Source of the DNA: Eledone cirrhosa
Lineage: Eukaryota > Mollusca > Cephalopoda > Octopoda > Eledonidae
Assembly (NCBI GenBank): GCA_964016885.1
Contig: OZ024743.1
Location: 170,697,833-170,761,832 of the forward strand
DNA length: 64,000 nt
Direction of reading: 5' to 3'
Positions 1 to 11,800 of this stretch are shown here, piece by piece; the stretch's first letter is position 1, and every line of letters starts with the position of its first letter. A program made the position numbers and the translations under genes. Under the pieces are notes generated by a model. That model was not told where the DNA came from. It saw only the letters and a program-made list of their open reading frames with translations, and searched no databases.

Positions 1-977
1 AGCAGTGCAAGCCATGTACAGAGGTTCTGTCAGTAGGTAACAAGTTTAATGAGGAATTCAATATGCAGGTGGGTATTCATCAAGGCTCAGTCTTCAAGCC
101 CCTCATGCTTGTCATAGTTCTCCAAGACTTAACTGAAGAAATTAAGACTGGCTGTCCATGACTACTGGTGAATCTACAGAAAAGCTAGAAAAGAAATTCC
201 TGTTGTAGAAACAAAACTTAGAATCAAAGAGGAGTAAACTTAGCAAAGACCAAAGTTTTAGTAAGTAGGAAAGAAAACAGGACTTTGGCTCCAGCAAGAA
301 GGTGATCATATGTCAAAATGACATGGGTATGAACTTTATATAATTTACCCAATGTAAAAAATGTGAGCGCAAGAAATGTAGTAGGATAGCAGGTGGGTTA
401 ACAGAAAGGCTAAACTTTGCATGTGGTAGTTGGTAGTAAGAACACTAGTGAAATAAATTTATTTCAATCCCAGGAAGGTACCATAAAAGTAGTTGATAGT
501 TTCTGTTACCTAGGCAACCTATTGAGCAGTAGAGGAGGATGCTCTGAAAACAGTAGTTAGAATAAGAATAGGATGGGGAAAGTTCAGGGAACTACTTACC
601 TCTGTTGACAACAATGGGATTTTCTCTCGAAGCAAAGGGAAGATGTTACATGGCAGTGGAGGTTGGAGAAAAAGGAAACATGCTTGCTTCATTGGATGTA
701 TAATGATGAATCATGGATAAACTGAAAGAAAAACTGGGTGTAAGAGGAATCAGATGTAGTCAATGAGTGTACATGGTATGGATATATGATGCATATGGCT
801 GATGATCTTTGAACGATGAAGTGCCAGTGGATGGAAGCTATAGTAGGGGACCTGGGCAGAAGTGATGAATGTTGATCTCAAAGCACTGAGTCTCGCAGAG
901 GTGATGGGAGAAACACAATAAGTGTAAGTATTGAAGAAGATCCATCCAGCAACAAGAAAAGATGATGATGATGATAT
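1..977 (+). mobile_element. RTE-type LINE, 5'-truncated by the window edge, degraded
   Basis: Conceptual translation shows the end of the reverse transcriptase (AVQAMYRG, then the GIHQGS region of RT motif B). Next comes the stretch leading to the C-terminal domain (VDSFCYLG, followed by the GW..KFRELL region). It closes with a (GAT)n tail at 961-976, the normal 3' end of this LINE family in the window. The frame is broken by many stops and indels, and part of the RT-to-finger segment is missing. It lies downstream of the last exon of the minus-strand host gene. Confidence 0.8.
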
Positions 978-1354
978 CCTATAAAATAAATCCAAAGATA
1001 TTTGCTGTCACAAAAGGTTAAACTAATTAAAATTAGACACATTAAACAGTCATAATAGCTGTCTTTTTGTTAATACAACTTCACTGCAACCAGAAAATTA
1101 AAATAAGTTAAACTACCCTACTCTTAACTGACTACTGCGAACTTGTATTTAAACTCACTATTTTTAAGCACCTTAACATCTTGTGAAATAAATTTATTTT
1201 TAAACCGATTTCATAATTCAAATGTTTTTCTATCTTTACTAGTGGACAAATCGTTGTGAAAAACAAAAAAACTGCAGTATTAGAGTAAAGACTTTACTTT
1301 TTAATGTGATGCAGTCATAGTGCTGTCTTGCTAAGGCAGTTTCATATGGTATAA

Positions 1355-1360
1355 TTTATT
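1355..1360 (-). promoter_or_regulatory. Polyadenylation signal of the CCDC169-like gene
   Basis: The minus strand reads AATAAA about 95 bases beyond the stop codon at 1454-1456. The position fits a short 3' UTR ending near 1330. The region is AT-rich, so a chance match is possible, and no second signal was compared. Confidence 0.5.
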
Positions 1361-1453
1361 TAATCAAATAATATTGTTGTTAGAAGAAAATAGTCATGCA
1401 TCCTAATATAGATTGGTGTTGATCTTGCTGTAGTGTACTCCACATAAAGTTCT

Positions 1454-1556
1454 CTAGACACTATCTTGGTCCAAACTTGGCAAAGCTCGAATTCCAACTG
1501 TTTTCTTTATTGGTCCTTTGTGAGGATCCAAAACCCTGTGATTTTCTCTTATATTC
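1454..1556 (-). CDS. CCDC169: CCDC169-like coiled-coil protein, terminal coding exon
   Basis: On the minus strand a polypyrimidine-AG acceptor (ACTCTTCCAG) is followed by one base that completes the codon left open by the exon at 19633-19829. Then come 33 sense codons and TAG. The peptide is basic and ends in a GPIKKT motif followed by ALPSLDQDSV. From memory, vertebrate CCDC169 ends in a similar tail with GPVKKI. The phase (2) matches the donor of the preceding exon exactly. The exon is only 103 bp, and its intron (1557-19632) is about 18 kb of transposon-rich DNA. The assignment rests on splice phase plus remembered family similarity; no alignment could be run. Confidence 0.65.
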
Positions 1557-1884
1557 CTGGAAGAGTGAAAAAAATTACATCAAATAGGGAAAATAAAAAG
1601 AAGTAACGCATTTGTTTTCTTTTGGTGTTGTTTTTTGTTTGTTTTGTTTAATGAAGAATAAAACCTAAGTAGACTGAAACTACATTCTTCATTCTATTGA
1701 AGGAGTATCTATGCAGTCCCACATCCTACCCAGAAACACTAGCCAAATATTTCTCAAAATACATTTTATCATGTTAAATAAAAGACACATTGGAAAATAT
1801 AATCCTTGGCAGGATTCGAACTGAAGCTCAATATGCATATAACTCAAACAAATGCCACATATATAGTAATAAATGGAATAATTT
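1557..1884. other. Intron sequence with a possible degraded SINE
   Basis: AT-rich intron. Around 1805-1830 it contains the complement of a pol III B box (GGATTCGAACT on the plus strand), so a decayed tRNA-derived SINE on the minus strand may occupy about 1690-1870. I see no coding potential. Confidence 0.35.
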
Positions 1885-1985
1885 ATTTTGTTATATATAT
1901 TTCAGGGATACTAAGTTATAGTATGCCTTCAGACAAAATACAATATTGTATGTATAAAATGTGACATACTCATAAAAGAGATTAC
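1885..1985 (+). repeat. Terminal fragment of the foldback family (see 45746-46980)
   Basis: The segment shares the order TATATATATTTCA-GGG/AGG-ATACTA followed by ATGC/GTGC-TT-CA-AGA(T/C)AAAATACA with the outer end of the palindrome arm at 45790-45870 and with 16270-16375. Only about the outer 100 bases are present. Confidence 0.6.
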
Positions 1986-2590
1986 ATGCAATCAATTCAA
2001 AATGGGTATGTGATTCAAAATTTCAAAATTTCCTAGGATGTAAAATTATTAGGAAATATAAACAAATAAGGACAGTTAAATTAGACATTTGAAATGTTTT
2101 TTAAAATAGTGTAATTAGATTGGTCAGAGAAAAAAACCGTTAGATCTTATTACTAAGAGGAGATATATATATAGATATTCATACACAAAACATATACATA
2201 CATACGCTTATATGTATATAGATCTATATATATATATATTATATTCTAATGTTACAAAAAAATAAATGTGTATGCTATGTATATTTAGGGTTGCATTTAC
2301 ATAAGTAAATAAACAAACAAAGGGGAAGAACTCAGATTAATTATAATAAAAATTATATTTTAAGAATTTATTATTGGGGCCTATAATGTAAGCATAATAT
2401 ATATAATATAAAGAATATAAATAGTGCCACTTATGTTGTTACGATATATATATGTATAAACCTAAGAGAACCCATAAATATATTTATATATAGAAAACAA
2501 TTAAGTCAATTATAATGCAAATATATAAATTTAGCAATATATTCTGGGAAATGATCTGGAAATTCTATGTAAACAGCTGCTAAATATCTT
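1986..2590. other. AT-rich intron DNA, no gene seen
   Basis: Low GC, short TA runs (for example 2225-2240) and frequent stops on both strands. I see nothing recognisable beyond simple-sequence patches. Confidence 0.6.
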
Positions 2591-2599
2591 ATTTCTTTT

Positions 2600-3300
2600 A
2601 TTAATAATAGATTTTGTATGACTAATAATATGAAGAATTTCAGTATTACAAAGATTCCAATATTTAGAGATAGAAGAATATACATATGGTGAGACGTTAG
2701 CTAGCTTCTGCTAAGATAATAAGTAATCTACGTTTTTGCTTTTTAGAGACCATATTAATTAAGATAGGGAAGTTGAGAATTTCTTACCTATTCTTTTAAA
2801 AGTATGCATGTAGTTATACTACCTTTCCTTAAATTTAGATGAAGTGGCACCTATATAGTTATACGACTTATTAGTTTTAACAATGCATTTATACACTAGA
2901 TTACGGTAAAGGCATTTATTATTTAATGGGCAAGAAAGACTGTTCTTACAATTGCAATTCTTTATGTTATTATTTGATGATAGAGCTCTATTATTAAGGT
3001 GTATATTATTATTATTGCTAATGCTATTATCAATATTACTATTGTTAGTGCTGAGGGTTATTTCTATTTGATTCATTTTAAGATTCCTATTATTAATTTT
3101 TGCTATATTTTGGCCAATGTTCATAGTTGTAGAGTATGTCTATTAAAAAGCTGGTAATATGTATGGGTACTAGGGAAACATTTATCGAGAATGTGAAAGA
3201 ACTGTTGTGCTAACTGGTTTTGATTCCTATGGATAGTAGACGAGAGTACCATAAAATAGAACGAGATCTGGCTTTTCTATTCGATTTGTTATTTTAGTTT
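2600..3300 (-). mobile_element. Penelope-like element, RT C-terminus and GIY-YIG endonuclease remnant
   Basis: On the minus strand, 3300-3130 reads like the PLE RT thumb (LAQQFFHILDKCFP, then a FNRHT motif). An open stretch at 2819-3124 follows: an Asn-rich linker, a Cys cluster (CNCKNSLSCPLNNKC), then NLVYKCIV and a YIGATSSKFKER motif. This is the usual start of the PLE GIY-YIG nuclease. Weaker similarity (NFPIL, then a KKQKRRLL patch) continues to about 2640 across frameshifts. The upstream RT core is missing. It lies in the last intron of the host gene. The Cys-rich linker plus YIG core is distinctive, but the copy is dead. Confidence 0.7.
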
Positions 3301-3401
3301 ATATGTAAGTTATGCTGGTTATAAGATTGATTTATATTATTAATATTAGAGGAATTATTTCCTTTATAATAGAGTGTATAATTATCTTTATCTATGTAAT
3401 T

Positions 3402-3690
3402 AATTTTTCAAGGGCAACCAATGCATATTATGGTGCGCTTTCATCAGATAAAATACAGATTTGTTTTAACGGTTGCAGCTTCCTGGATAGTGGAGATATT
3501 ACATTTATTGAGGGTGATACAAAATTATGAGTGAGTATGCAAATGAGTGTCCGAAAGGTTGAAAGGTACTTTATTTAAATTAAACTGTTGGAAGAAGGTG
3601 ATATGTAAGGGAGAGAGAGAAAAAAAGAAAGGAGAAAGATAGAAGAGGAAAGAAAGAACGATTATATATATTGATAGTGAAAATAGACTG
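3402..3690 (+). repeat. Single arm of the foldback family
   Basis: This region matches the left arm of the palindrome at 45746-46207 in order: TTTCAAGGGC(A/G)ACCAA, GCTTTCATCAGATAAAATACAG, a GGATAGTGG block, the TGAGTGAGTATGCAAATGAG block, TTTAAATTAAACTGTTGGAAGAA, then a GA-rich tract. Here only one arm is present. A short open frame across 3312-3530 falls in this repeat and is not a gene. Confidence 0.75.
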
Positions 3691-3821
3691 CATGAAGAGA
3701 TGAGTTTCAAAGGATAAATATACACAGCGTAAGTATATTTAAGTGAGAGAAGAAATGAGAATAACGTGGAAGAAGAATTTTATAATACAGGATTCATTAC
3801 GTTTTTATTATAATATTTATA

Positions 3822-4003
3822 ATTGTTTCTACTTTTGGCACAAGGCCAGCAATTACCCAGTACATTACTGGTACTTTATTTTATCGACCCCGTAAGGATG
3901 AAAGGCAAAGTTAACCTCGGCGGGATTTGAACTCAGAATGGCAAGGGCCGTAACTCTATGCGTCAAAGCATGGCGTCCGACCCTCTACCGATACTGCCAA
4001 TCC
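3822..4003 (-). mobile_element. tRNA-derived SINE (octopus OK/OR type), minus strand
   Basis: The minus strand starts with TGGATTGGCAGTATCGGTAG (A-box-like). It then has GAGTTCAAATCCCGCC (B box), the GAGGTTAACTTTGCC segment and GGGTCGATAAAATAAAGTACC, and ends with a GGCCTTGTGCC...AGAAACAA tail. Near-identical copies lie at 4964-5135 and 32998-33180. The pol III promoter boxes and repeated occurrence support a retroposon rather than a working tRNA gene. Confidence 0.85.
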
Positions 4004-4427
4004 ACATATTTATAATGATAGGTTGAAAAATTAGATTAAAATTAAATTAAAGATTAAAATTTACCTTAATATTAAAGATTTAATTTAATAATTTAATATT
4101 AATAATGTGTATGTTAAGGATTATAAATTATTCTAAATTTAGGAAAAGTTTTCGAGAGTTTACCACTTAGTTATATTATAAAAACAGTAAGGAAGTGTAA
4201 AGGAAGTTAGAAGTGATTTTTTAAGAACTCAGATGACTCTAAGGATTAAATGTTATAAAGTTAAAAAGTTAAACATTTTTTATCTTATGAATATAATTAA
4301 AACATGAACCATGTTATTTTATACGAAGTCATAACATTACTTGCTATAAAGTTTAAAACATTTTTTTAAAATTATCTTAAGAATATATTTAAAGCATAAA
4401 CCATAGGTTATTCCACATATATATAAA
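4004..4427. other. AT-rich intron DNA, no gene seen
   Basis: Short TAATTTAAT-type repetitions and TA runs only. I see no coding or RNA signature. Confidence 0.6.
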
Positions 4428-4610
4428 AAAACCTATATATAAAAATCATATTTTTAAGCTTGTTGAATCCCAACAAATTAAATATAACCTCTGCATATAT
4501 ATATATATATATAAGTACTAGAGGTGCAATTGGATTGCGTTCACAGGCAGTATGCTTAAGATGAGCACTTGATGCTTTTGGGGAGCAGAGTATCAATAAT
4601 AATAAATAGG
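4428..4610. repeat. Interspersed repeat with TA core, shared with 47030-47090
   Basis: A block (AAGCTTGTTGAATCCCAACA, then AATTAAATATAACCTCTGCA) runs into a TA microsatellite at 4495-4513. It is identical in content to 47030-47075, just outside the large foldback element. Two copies show it is a dispersed repeat. I do not recognise the family. The following 150 bases (TACTAGAGGTGCAATTGG onward) have no second copy that I found. Confidence 0.5.
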
Positions 4611-4963
4611 GAACAAAAAAACAGTATTGTATCTTATACATATTTAATTACTTATTACATACGTTTCACTACCAATCAGCTCGAGGAATGATCGAATTAT
4701 GTTCGTTCTTCACTCTGGAATCAGAAGCTCCTCAGATATGTGTTCTCACATGTAGACTCACATCCAAATGTTGCTGAATTGTTAAACACCCGATTTGTTA
4801 TTTTGGGTTGCTACAGACTTTGTTAAAAGAGATGTGTCCTCGTCGATTTTATCATGCTAATTTGTGTTTAGTCAAAACCCTAGGGGTATGCAACCTTGAA
4901 TTCAGCAATGTTTACTGTCATTTGTCGATTATTTGGATGTCATTTGTCGAGCAGATGGTAAAT

Positions 4964-5135
4964 TATTGTTTCTACTTTTGACAATTATCCCAGTACATTA
5001 CTGGTACTTTATTTTATCGACCCCGTAAGGATGAAAGGCAAAGTGAACCTCGGCGGGATTTGAACTCAGACTATAAAGGGGTGTAACTCTATGCTGCAAA
5101 GCATGGCGTCCGACCTTCTACGGATACTGTAAATT
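4964..5135 (-). mobile_element. tRNA-derived SINE (OK/OR type), minus strand
   Basis: Same family as 3822-4003 and 32998-33180. The B-box complement (GGCGGGATTTGAACTC), the TTTATCGACCCCGTAAGGAT block and the ACTACTGG-type tail region are all present. The copy has small internal changes near the tail (GACAATTATCCCAG) and in the A-box half. Confidence 0.85.
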
Positions 5136-5570
5136 ATGCTGGTCTGGTACATATGCCATTCATGCGTGACAGCCTGTCTATAGGAAATCTGTGATTTTAG
5201 GCTGCTAAGCCTTAGAAGTTCATAAGAACGTAAAATAATAAAGAAATAAATGTATAAATCAATGGATGAATAATTAGATAGTAGTACAAAGATAAAGAAT
5301 AAAAGAGTAAGATAAAAATATATATAAAATAAAATAATACAAAGATAACAAAAAACTAAAATAAAATGATTTTAAAACTTAAAATAGATGAATAAATTGG
5401 AACTAAATGAGCAAAAATGTAGATAAAGAAGGGCACACTATGAAGAGAAATTAAAAAAAGAAAAGGAAAATGAAAAAGAAAGAGTGAATGTCTAGACAGA
5501 CAGCAACTATCACATCATTGTTGCACTTTGCCTCAATTGTGGACTTGATGAAATTAACTAACAGAATCAG
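5136..5570. other. A-rich intron DNA, no gene seen
   Basis: Plus-strand A-rich sequence with GAAAA/AAAG tracts (5280-5490). I see nothing else in it. Confidence 0.55.
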
Positions 5571-5576
5571 TTCCTG

Positions 5577-5635
5577 TCTCACCCTTGCAAGCAGGGAAAA
5601 GTGGACGTAAAATGAAATGGAAATGAATGAAAATG
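5577..5635 (+). mobile_element. RTE family-A 3' terminus fragment
   Basis: The segment CTCACCCTTGCAAGCAGGGA...GTGGACGTAAAATG equals the extreme 3' end of the family-A LINE (compare 62230-62280). Its microsatellite tail has drifted to ATGGAAATGAATG-like repeats. No coding part remains. Confidence 0.7.
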
Positions 5636-5639
5636 AACA

Positions 5640-7105
5640 TTGTCGACAATAGGTTGTTCTGATCCATCTATAACTCCAGTGTTGCGTCTAACTTGCAGAC
5701 TTGATATGATCGTTTGTTGAAGATCCACACCGTTACTGTTAGGCATCCTTGCAGAATCAGTGTGAACCTCTGCGCTAGGTGTGATGCTTAAATCACTCAA
5801 TTTTGGTTCCCATATATTTAGCAGTGCAAGTATGGGAAAAGAATAGATGTCAATATGCGGTGCAAGTATGGGAAAAGAATAGATGTCAATTTAAGTGAGC
5901 TTTATAATCAACACACATACAGAGTGATCCATCTTTCTTTCTCAACCAGACCACAGGTGAGGCACATCTGATGGTGTGATGATGCCCATCATTTCCAACT
6001 TCTGTAACTAATCCTTAACTTCATTTTCTAAATGACCTGGAACGCGTCTCACTGAACTCATCCTGCTATAACTCTCATCAGAGCAGTTAACACGAGCCAC
6101 AAAACCTTTAACTTCCAGGAACACGTTCATGTTTAAGTTAAAACAAAATGAACTGTCTTTAATAATGTCCAAAGTTGTACTACAATGAAGCCACAAGATT
6201 CGTCAGTGTCGTTGAATTTAAATCTTAGACCAATCCAACCACCTTTAGATCTGAACCATCAAAGGTGGTTAAGCGTTTGTGACATGGTTCAATTGGGATA
6301 TTTAGCTGTGAAGTGAATGAAAATGGTATTATTGAACAAACTGCACCCGTATCTAGTTTCATATCAATGCTTCTGTTGTTTATAAAACACTTGCAGGAAC
6401 CCATATTGTCTACGCGATTGTTGTTTATGTTTAGTATAAAACTGTCAATGGAGCCAGCCTTGCACAAAATCTCATTTATGTTGTTTACTATACGATCGTA
6501 TTTTGATGGACAGAATCTTGCAAAATGCCCTAATTTTCCGCATTTATTACAACTTTTTCCGTATGCCGGACACGTACGCGGTTTATGTGCACACTCACAA
6601 TGTCTACATTTTGTTACATTGTCATTGTCCTGACTAGGAATATTTTTTGTTTTGTATAATGTTAAAATTTGTGGATGGAGCAAAGGCTATCGGCTGCTCA
6701 CAAACAGCATTTCAGATTCTATAGTGGATGCGAGAGTAGCTATTTCAGTGTATTTCATTTTAGAATTACATCGTAACTGATCTAAATTTTTCAATTTTAT
6801 CTCTTTCTATGATAATTCAGTGATGAAAATGAACTTCATCCTATTCAAGTGACAAAAGGAAACTTGAGAATTAATCCTAAAAAGAAAATCGTTGATTAAC
6901 TTGTCTGTCTGCAATTAACAATCTATCATTTGGCTTTATTAGTTGATATAACGCCTCCATTATTTGCTGGTATGTAGCATCCTGAAGACTTATCAAGAAA
7001 ATGACATCCTTCAGCTTCCTTATAGCCTATACCCCACAGGTAGAAAGAAACGTTGCTTTCTTTTTGACATCTTCAGAGTCGCTGCATAATAGTTTTACGT
7101 CAAAC
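5640..7105 (-). mobile_element. Ty3/gypsy-type LTR retrotransposon remnant (gag-protease-RT start)
   Basis: Read from 7105 downward, the minus strand shows a broken gag-like region (6700-7090). An open segment follows at 6225-6683 with a CCHC knuckle (CNKCGKLGHFARFC) and an aspartic protease core (LDTGAVCSIIP). The 5900-6196 segment contains RRVPGHLENEVKD, then a GIITPS motif typical of the N-terminal edge of a gypsy RT. The RT core, RNase H and integrase are missing. A 36-bp direct duplication sits at about 5824-5895. I see no LTR. This element differs from the CsRn1-type one at 55.6 kb, which has a CHCC knuckle. Confidence 0.75.
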
Positions 7106-7109
7106 TGTA

Positions 7110-8600
7110 TCAGGTGATCATGTCTTGCTCATACAGGACTGATTCTGGCTTGGTTTCTATAGCTGGATGCCCTTCCTAACACCAACCTCATTTACAGTGA
7201 GAGCTGAGTGCTTTTTTACTGTGGCACCTCCATGACCACTCTACAGTGTGGGCTGGGTGCTTTTTTGTCGTGACACCTCCACGACCACTTTGCAGTGGGA
7301 GAGGTTGGAGGAATATTGTCTATATGCTTCAGCTTCGGCTTGTGGGAAGTCAGATCTTCTGTATTACTGTGTCACGGTAGAGGTCTTGGTCTTGTGTCAT
7401 CGCCTTTGTGAGGTGCAATTGGGTATGGTCAGCTTTTATCACTTCATCCTAGGTCTTCTTGGGTCTTCCCACTCCAAGGCTTCCATCGACTTTTAGTGCT
7501 CTGAACCTTTTTATGCAGCTGTCATCCTTCATACGCATCACATGCCCATACCAACACAACCTCCTCTCCTGCACACAACATTTGGTACCTCTTATGCTTA
7601 GGTTCTCTCTCAATTCGTTTATTCTTTGCTGTTCGCGTATATTACTATTACACATCCATCAGAGCATGCAAGCTTCATTTCTTTCTAATGTACGCAAGTC
7701 TTCTACACACAACGCCCAGGTCTCACTATCATGTAACATTGCTGTTCATATGCACGCATCATACAGTCTGCCTTTCATTTTGAGGGAAAAGCCTTTTGCA
7801 GATAGAAAGTGGTAGTAGCTCCCTGAACTTCTTCTATCCTGTTCTTATCCTGGCTACTGTACTTTCAGAACAGCCACCTCCACTGCTAATTCGGTCACCT
7901 GTCTAGAAGCTGTCTATTGTTTCTACAGAGCTCTCCCAGAATTTGGCAATGCTTGTTTCCTGTGGCGGTTTGCTGCTTACTGTCCCGATGTAACTGCTAC
8001 ATGTAAAGTCTACAGTTTTAACTAAACTTCCTGAGATCCCACTACATCTCTTGTGTACCCATGGTTTGTATTTGGGGAAGAGGATGGGATTTCTACCTAC
8101 ATCTTTCCTTCATACTGAGCAAGGAAATTTCCCTGAGGGGATCTGGGCTTTGTTTTCTCATCTACTTACGAGGACATTAGTTTTTGCAGGTCGACTTTGA
8201 GACACCTTGTTTCTAGGCCCTGCTTCCATGTTTGGAATTTCTTCTCTAGTTCCACCATAGATTCAGCTATAAGTGAAAGATCATCTACATACAGAAGTTC
8301 CCATGGGCATCCAGTTTTATACTCCTCTGTTTAGCGTGCAATATGATAATAAACAGGAGAGGGCTAAGAACAGAGCCCTGTATGCTAAATTCCTCGCTAT
8401 AGTCATTGTTAACCCTAACTTTGCTGACTGCTCCCCTATACATGACTTGAACAGCCTTCAAAAGCCATTCGTCTACTCCTAGTTTTCTAAGGGCCCACCA
8501 TGAGGCACTCTGTTGAAGGCTTTTTACATATATTAAGACATGTTCAGCACCACATTTATATATGTATATAAAAGCTATTCTTAAAGTGGATATCTGATTC
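7110..8600 (-). mobile_element. RTE family-B LINE, 3' half
   Basis: On the minus strand, 8600-8280 encodes the RT around ALRKLGVDEWLLKAVQVMYRG and the GSVLSPLLFIIIL motif B. The 8200-8040 interval covers the PHD-type finger region (Cys/His residues partly recognisable). The 7810-7449 interval encodes the C-terminal domain (LRENLSIRGTKCC, RRLCWYGHVMRMKDD, GRPKKT). The 3' UTR lies to the left, with the GAAGGGCATCC-type block at about 7150-7190. The left border meets a gypsy remnant. There are several stops and frameshifts. Confidence 0.8.
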
Positions 8601-8750
8601 ATAAATCTACTTTACATTCTAATTTATTTATTATGTAGATGAACATATAAAACTGAATATATAGACAAAGTTATTAAAACTAAGATGAAGATAAAAGGTA
8701 TGACATACAGAGAGATACACAAACATATAAAAATAAAATTTTATTTTTAG
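8601..8750. other. Short AT-rich gap between LINEs
   Basis: No feature is recognised here. It separates a family-B RTE from the family-C RTE that follows. Confidence 0.5.
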
Positions 8751-11420
8751 AAAAGTAAGGAAATATCTTCTTCACACCCACTTATTCCCAAGAGGGTCGT
8801 AGGGGCAGAGTCCTCAAACACTCCTTCCAGTTGGTTCTGTCAGAAGCAACTGTCTCCAACAGTGGAATCCCCAAGCAAGACCAGCCAAGCTCATGGATGT
8901 TATCCAACCATCTTGCTCAGGGCCTACTCCGAGATTGGTTTTGCCCATAAAATCTGTCCAGCGATTCTTTACTGAAACATTCTAACCACATATCCATCAG
9001 TTCAGAGCTGTGATCAGTTCAGAGCTGTGATTCAAAGAAGTAACAGCTCTACATGGAGTCATTCTCTGATCTCCGAGCTATGCACTCTATCGAGTAACAT
9101 TATTCCAAAGACCCTTCAGAGGGATCCCATTTCAGTTGCTTCTATTTGTGATCATATTTTTTCAGTCACTACCCAAAATTCATGACCATAGGTAAGGGTT
9201 GGTATGAGTACCGAATTGAAGATAGTAAGTTTGGCTTTTATGCCTACCACCCTTCTGATTACTGAATGCTGAAACTGGTGCATTATTGCACCAGCTCTTG
9301 CAATTCTTGCACTTGAAAGAGATACTTGAAATTCTGCACTTGAAAGAGATACTTGAAATTCTGTACCTGCTTCAGTGGAACTCCATTCACATATAGAGTG
9401 CAGTGCGCAGGCTTCCTTGAGAGGATAAGTGTCTCAATTTTTGCAGCACCAATTTTCATTCCAGCCATGCAGCACTCGGCATCAAACCTATTGAGTGCAA
9501 GTTGGAGATCACCTTCTGACAAGTTAAGTAACACCATGTCATCTGCAAATTCCAGCCAACTCATTTTACACCTGCCTGTCATGATACCACTTCCAGCCTG
9601 GCTTCACATGTCAATCTTGTTCATGAAAATAATTAACAGGGATGTGACAGTACGCATCCTTGGTGGAGTCCAACTCACACATTCGATTTAGCACCGTTTA
9701 TCTGAACACAAATACTGTTGTCTCTATACACTCGTATAGAGACAACAAAGCCACAAGAAGTTGACCATCAATCCCATACTCCTGCAGAACCTTCCACAAC
9801 AGATCCCGAGGTCAATACTTTCTCAAGGTCGATAAAACAAGAATATACATCTTAGCAATAGTACAACGATATCTCAAAGACCTGTCACAGTATGAATATT
9901 TGGTTGGCTGTGCTGCATTCAGGGCGAAAACCACACTGTTCATCAGCTAGCTTGGACTCAACAATCTCCTGGCATCTCTTTGCTGGATGCTTAGCATAAA
10001 CTTTACCTGGGAGGCTTAATTGGAACAATCTCTGTCTCCATTTTTGAAAATCTGATTATCACTCCTGCTTGCCATTGCTTAGCTGCCTTTCCAGAGATCC
10101 CGACCACCTGGCACAAACATGTCAGCTAGAGAATACTTTCTCTATTTAAGGCTTTTAACATCTTGGGCCAGAATTCATCTTCCCCAGCAGCCTTGCCACA
10201 TTTGGTTTCTTTAACTGCTCTTGTAACCTCAGACTCAGAGAGAGTAGTCACTGCTCCCACATGGACCTCATGTACATCTGAAGATGCTTGTGATCAGGTT
10301 TAGGAGATCAGCAAAGTATTCTCTCCACCTCACAAGGATGCACCTCTCTGAAGAGAGAACACCAGATGCGTTCATGATAGTAGGAGTGGAGGAAGGTTTA
10401 TTACAAAATCGGTGGATAGTCTGCCAAACACTTTATTTGATGATCTTTAGTCAGATTCCAACTTATCTCCAAAGTCCTCCCATGTCTTAACTTTAGACAC
10501 CTTTACTGTCTCTGCTGTAATTATTCGTGCCTGCTTGTACTTCAAGTACAAGAAGAAAGACTTATTTCCAAGTCAAGCTTTGTAACTCTCCTTCGTTGCT
10601 CATATGGAATCTTTGACCTCTTGATTTAACAAAAGGGTCCTCCTGTCATCCACAACACTTAACATCTGAAGCAGAAACTGTTGAGCTGAACAATCTCCAC
10701 TATCACAACGTCCTCAGTTTACTCAAGGAGTTCTCTGAATTTAGATGCAATAGTATCTGCATACCTGGTCCTGACTTCCTTATCCACCAATGCTTCCCAC
10801 TTTATCTTGTAGGTCGCCCTGGACCTGCCAGTTTTGTGGGCTTCTTTGACTTTAGGTAGTTTCAAGTTGCAGATAATAGATGGTGATCAGTTGAGAGCTC
10901 AGCCCTTCTCTTTACATGAAAATTCAGCACAGATTCGAAGAGATCAGAGACAATAACAAAATCAATTATTGTCTCTGTGCTGGAAGGTGTTCATAACAGA
11001 GAGTCCATTGCTAGAACAGAAGTCTAATAAGGCCTCTCCATTTGTATTTAGATCAGGGTCACCATTCCTTCCAATCACTCCTTTCCATGTCAGGTGGTTA
11101 ATGCCAACATGTGCATTGAAGTCTCCATGAGGACATATGACTCAGTCTTAATTACATCTAACATTGCAGTGACTTCTTCAAGAAAGGACCTGTAGTCAAT
11201 CTCCTTGTTTGGTGCATAGTTGTTCTGCTAGAGAACGGGTTGCAGATGACGGATAACAATACGGCCACCAGATATGATGACTAGTTGTGATATAAGTGAA
11301 CTCCTGCTGGATAAATAAGCAACCCTTGACCAACAACAGTAAACTACTAGAGGAGATGGAGCAATGGATGACACCTGTACGTCCCAAGGAAACTCTCACA
11401 ACCCAGTGATATAGCTACGA
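8750..11420 (-). mobile_element. Third RTE lineage (family C, BovB/RTE-like), degraded near-full copy
   Basis: Read right to left. At 11250-11000 is the endonuclease C-terminal half (a KEIDYRSFLEEV segment, then [18 protein letters not shown] and [13 protein letters not shown]). At 9990-9700 are the RT N-terminal motifs (CGFRP-like, QINGAKSNV, LHQGCVLS). The open stretch 9283-9582 has the catalytic FADDMVLL motif, followed by MAGMKIGAAK and LYVNGVPLKQVQNFKYL. The family is clearly separate from A and B, which use YADD and carry a finger after the RT. A 27-bp tandem duplication lies at 9300-9357 and a 21-bp duplication at about 9000-9030. Many indels are present. Confidence 0.75.
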
Positions 11421-11589
11421 CGAGGTTAGTAAAGGCCACCTTTAAAAATGCCTAGTCTTCATGGGTTTGGCAAAATACCAGATTCGTGACTGTTGTAAAT
11501 AGAACCACTGAAACTGAAACAGCAATATGATGAGGAAAACAAATAAGAAGCATACCCTATCGTCCTTCATGTAGGTTAACAAGGGACAT
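11421..11589. other. Junction between two oppositely oriented RTE 5' ends
   Basis: No motif is recognised. It probably includes decayed 5' UTR of the flanking LINEs. Confidence 0.35.
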
Positions 11590-11800
11590 GTTCAAGCCTT
11601 AGGTAGAGGGGCCTGTTCAAAAGATTTATTGCAGTCTCCATTTAATGCTACAAAAACTGGGGATGAGCTTGCGACTTGTCCTGGGAGGTATGGGATGGAC
11701 ACACAACGATTGCATATCCTGGGACCCCAAAGAGAGATTGGAAGGGAGGAAACCTTGACAGTTGGAACCTGGAACATCACAACCCTTACAGGTAAGGAGC
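11590..11800 (+). mobile_element. RTE LINE 5' end fragment (start of endonuclease), plus strand
   Basis: The reading frame from 11629 ends in LTVGTWNITTLTGKEQ. This matches the first conserved block of RTE apurinic-like endonucleases (TWN, with the Asn that binds metal). The rest of the element is absent. It stands head to head with the family-C copy to its left, as expected for a separate 3'-lost or rearranged copy. Confidence 0.6.

Noticed and set aside
3312..3530. Small plus-strand frame of 72 codons
   Set aside because: It lies in the foldback-family arm that recurs at 45.8-46.2 kb, where the frame is not kept.
11755..11795. 5' splice site (ACAGGTAAGG) ending a host exon
   Set aside because: The preceding peptide is the RTE endonuclease start (TWNITTLTG), and the GTAAGG continues in the expected LINE reading (GKEQ).
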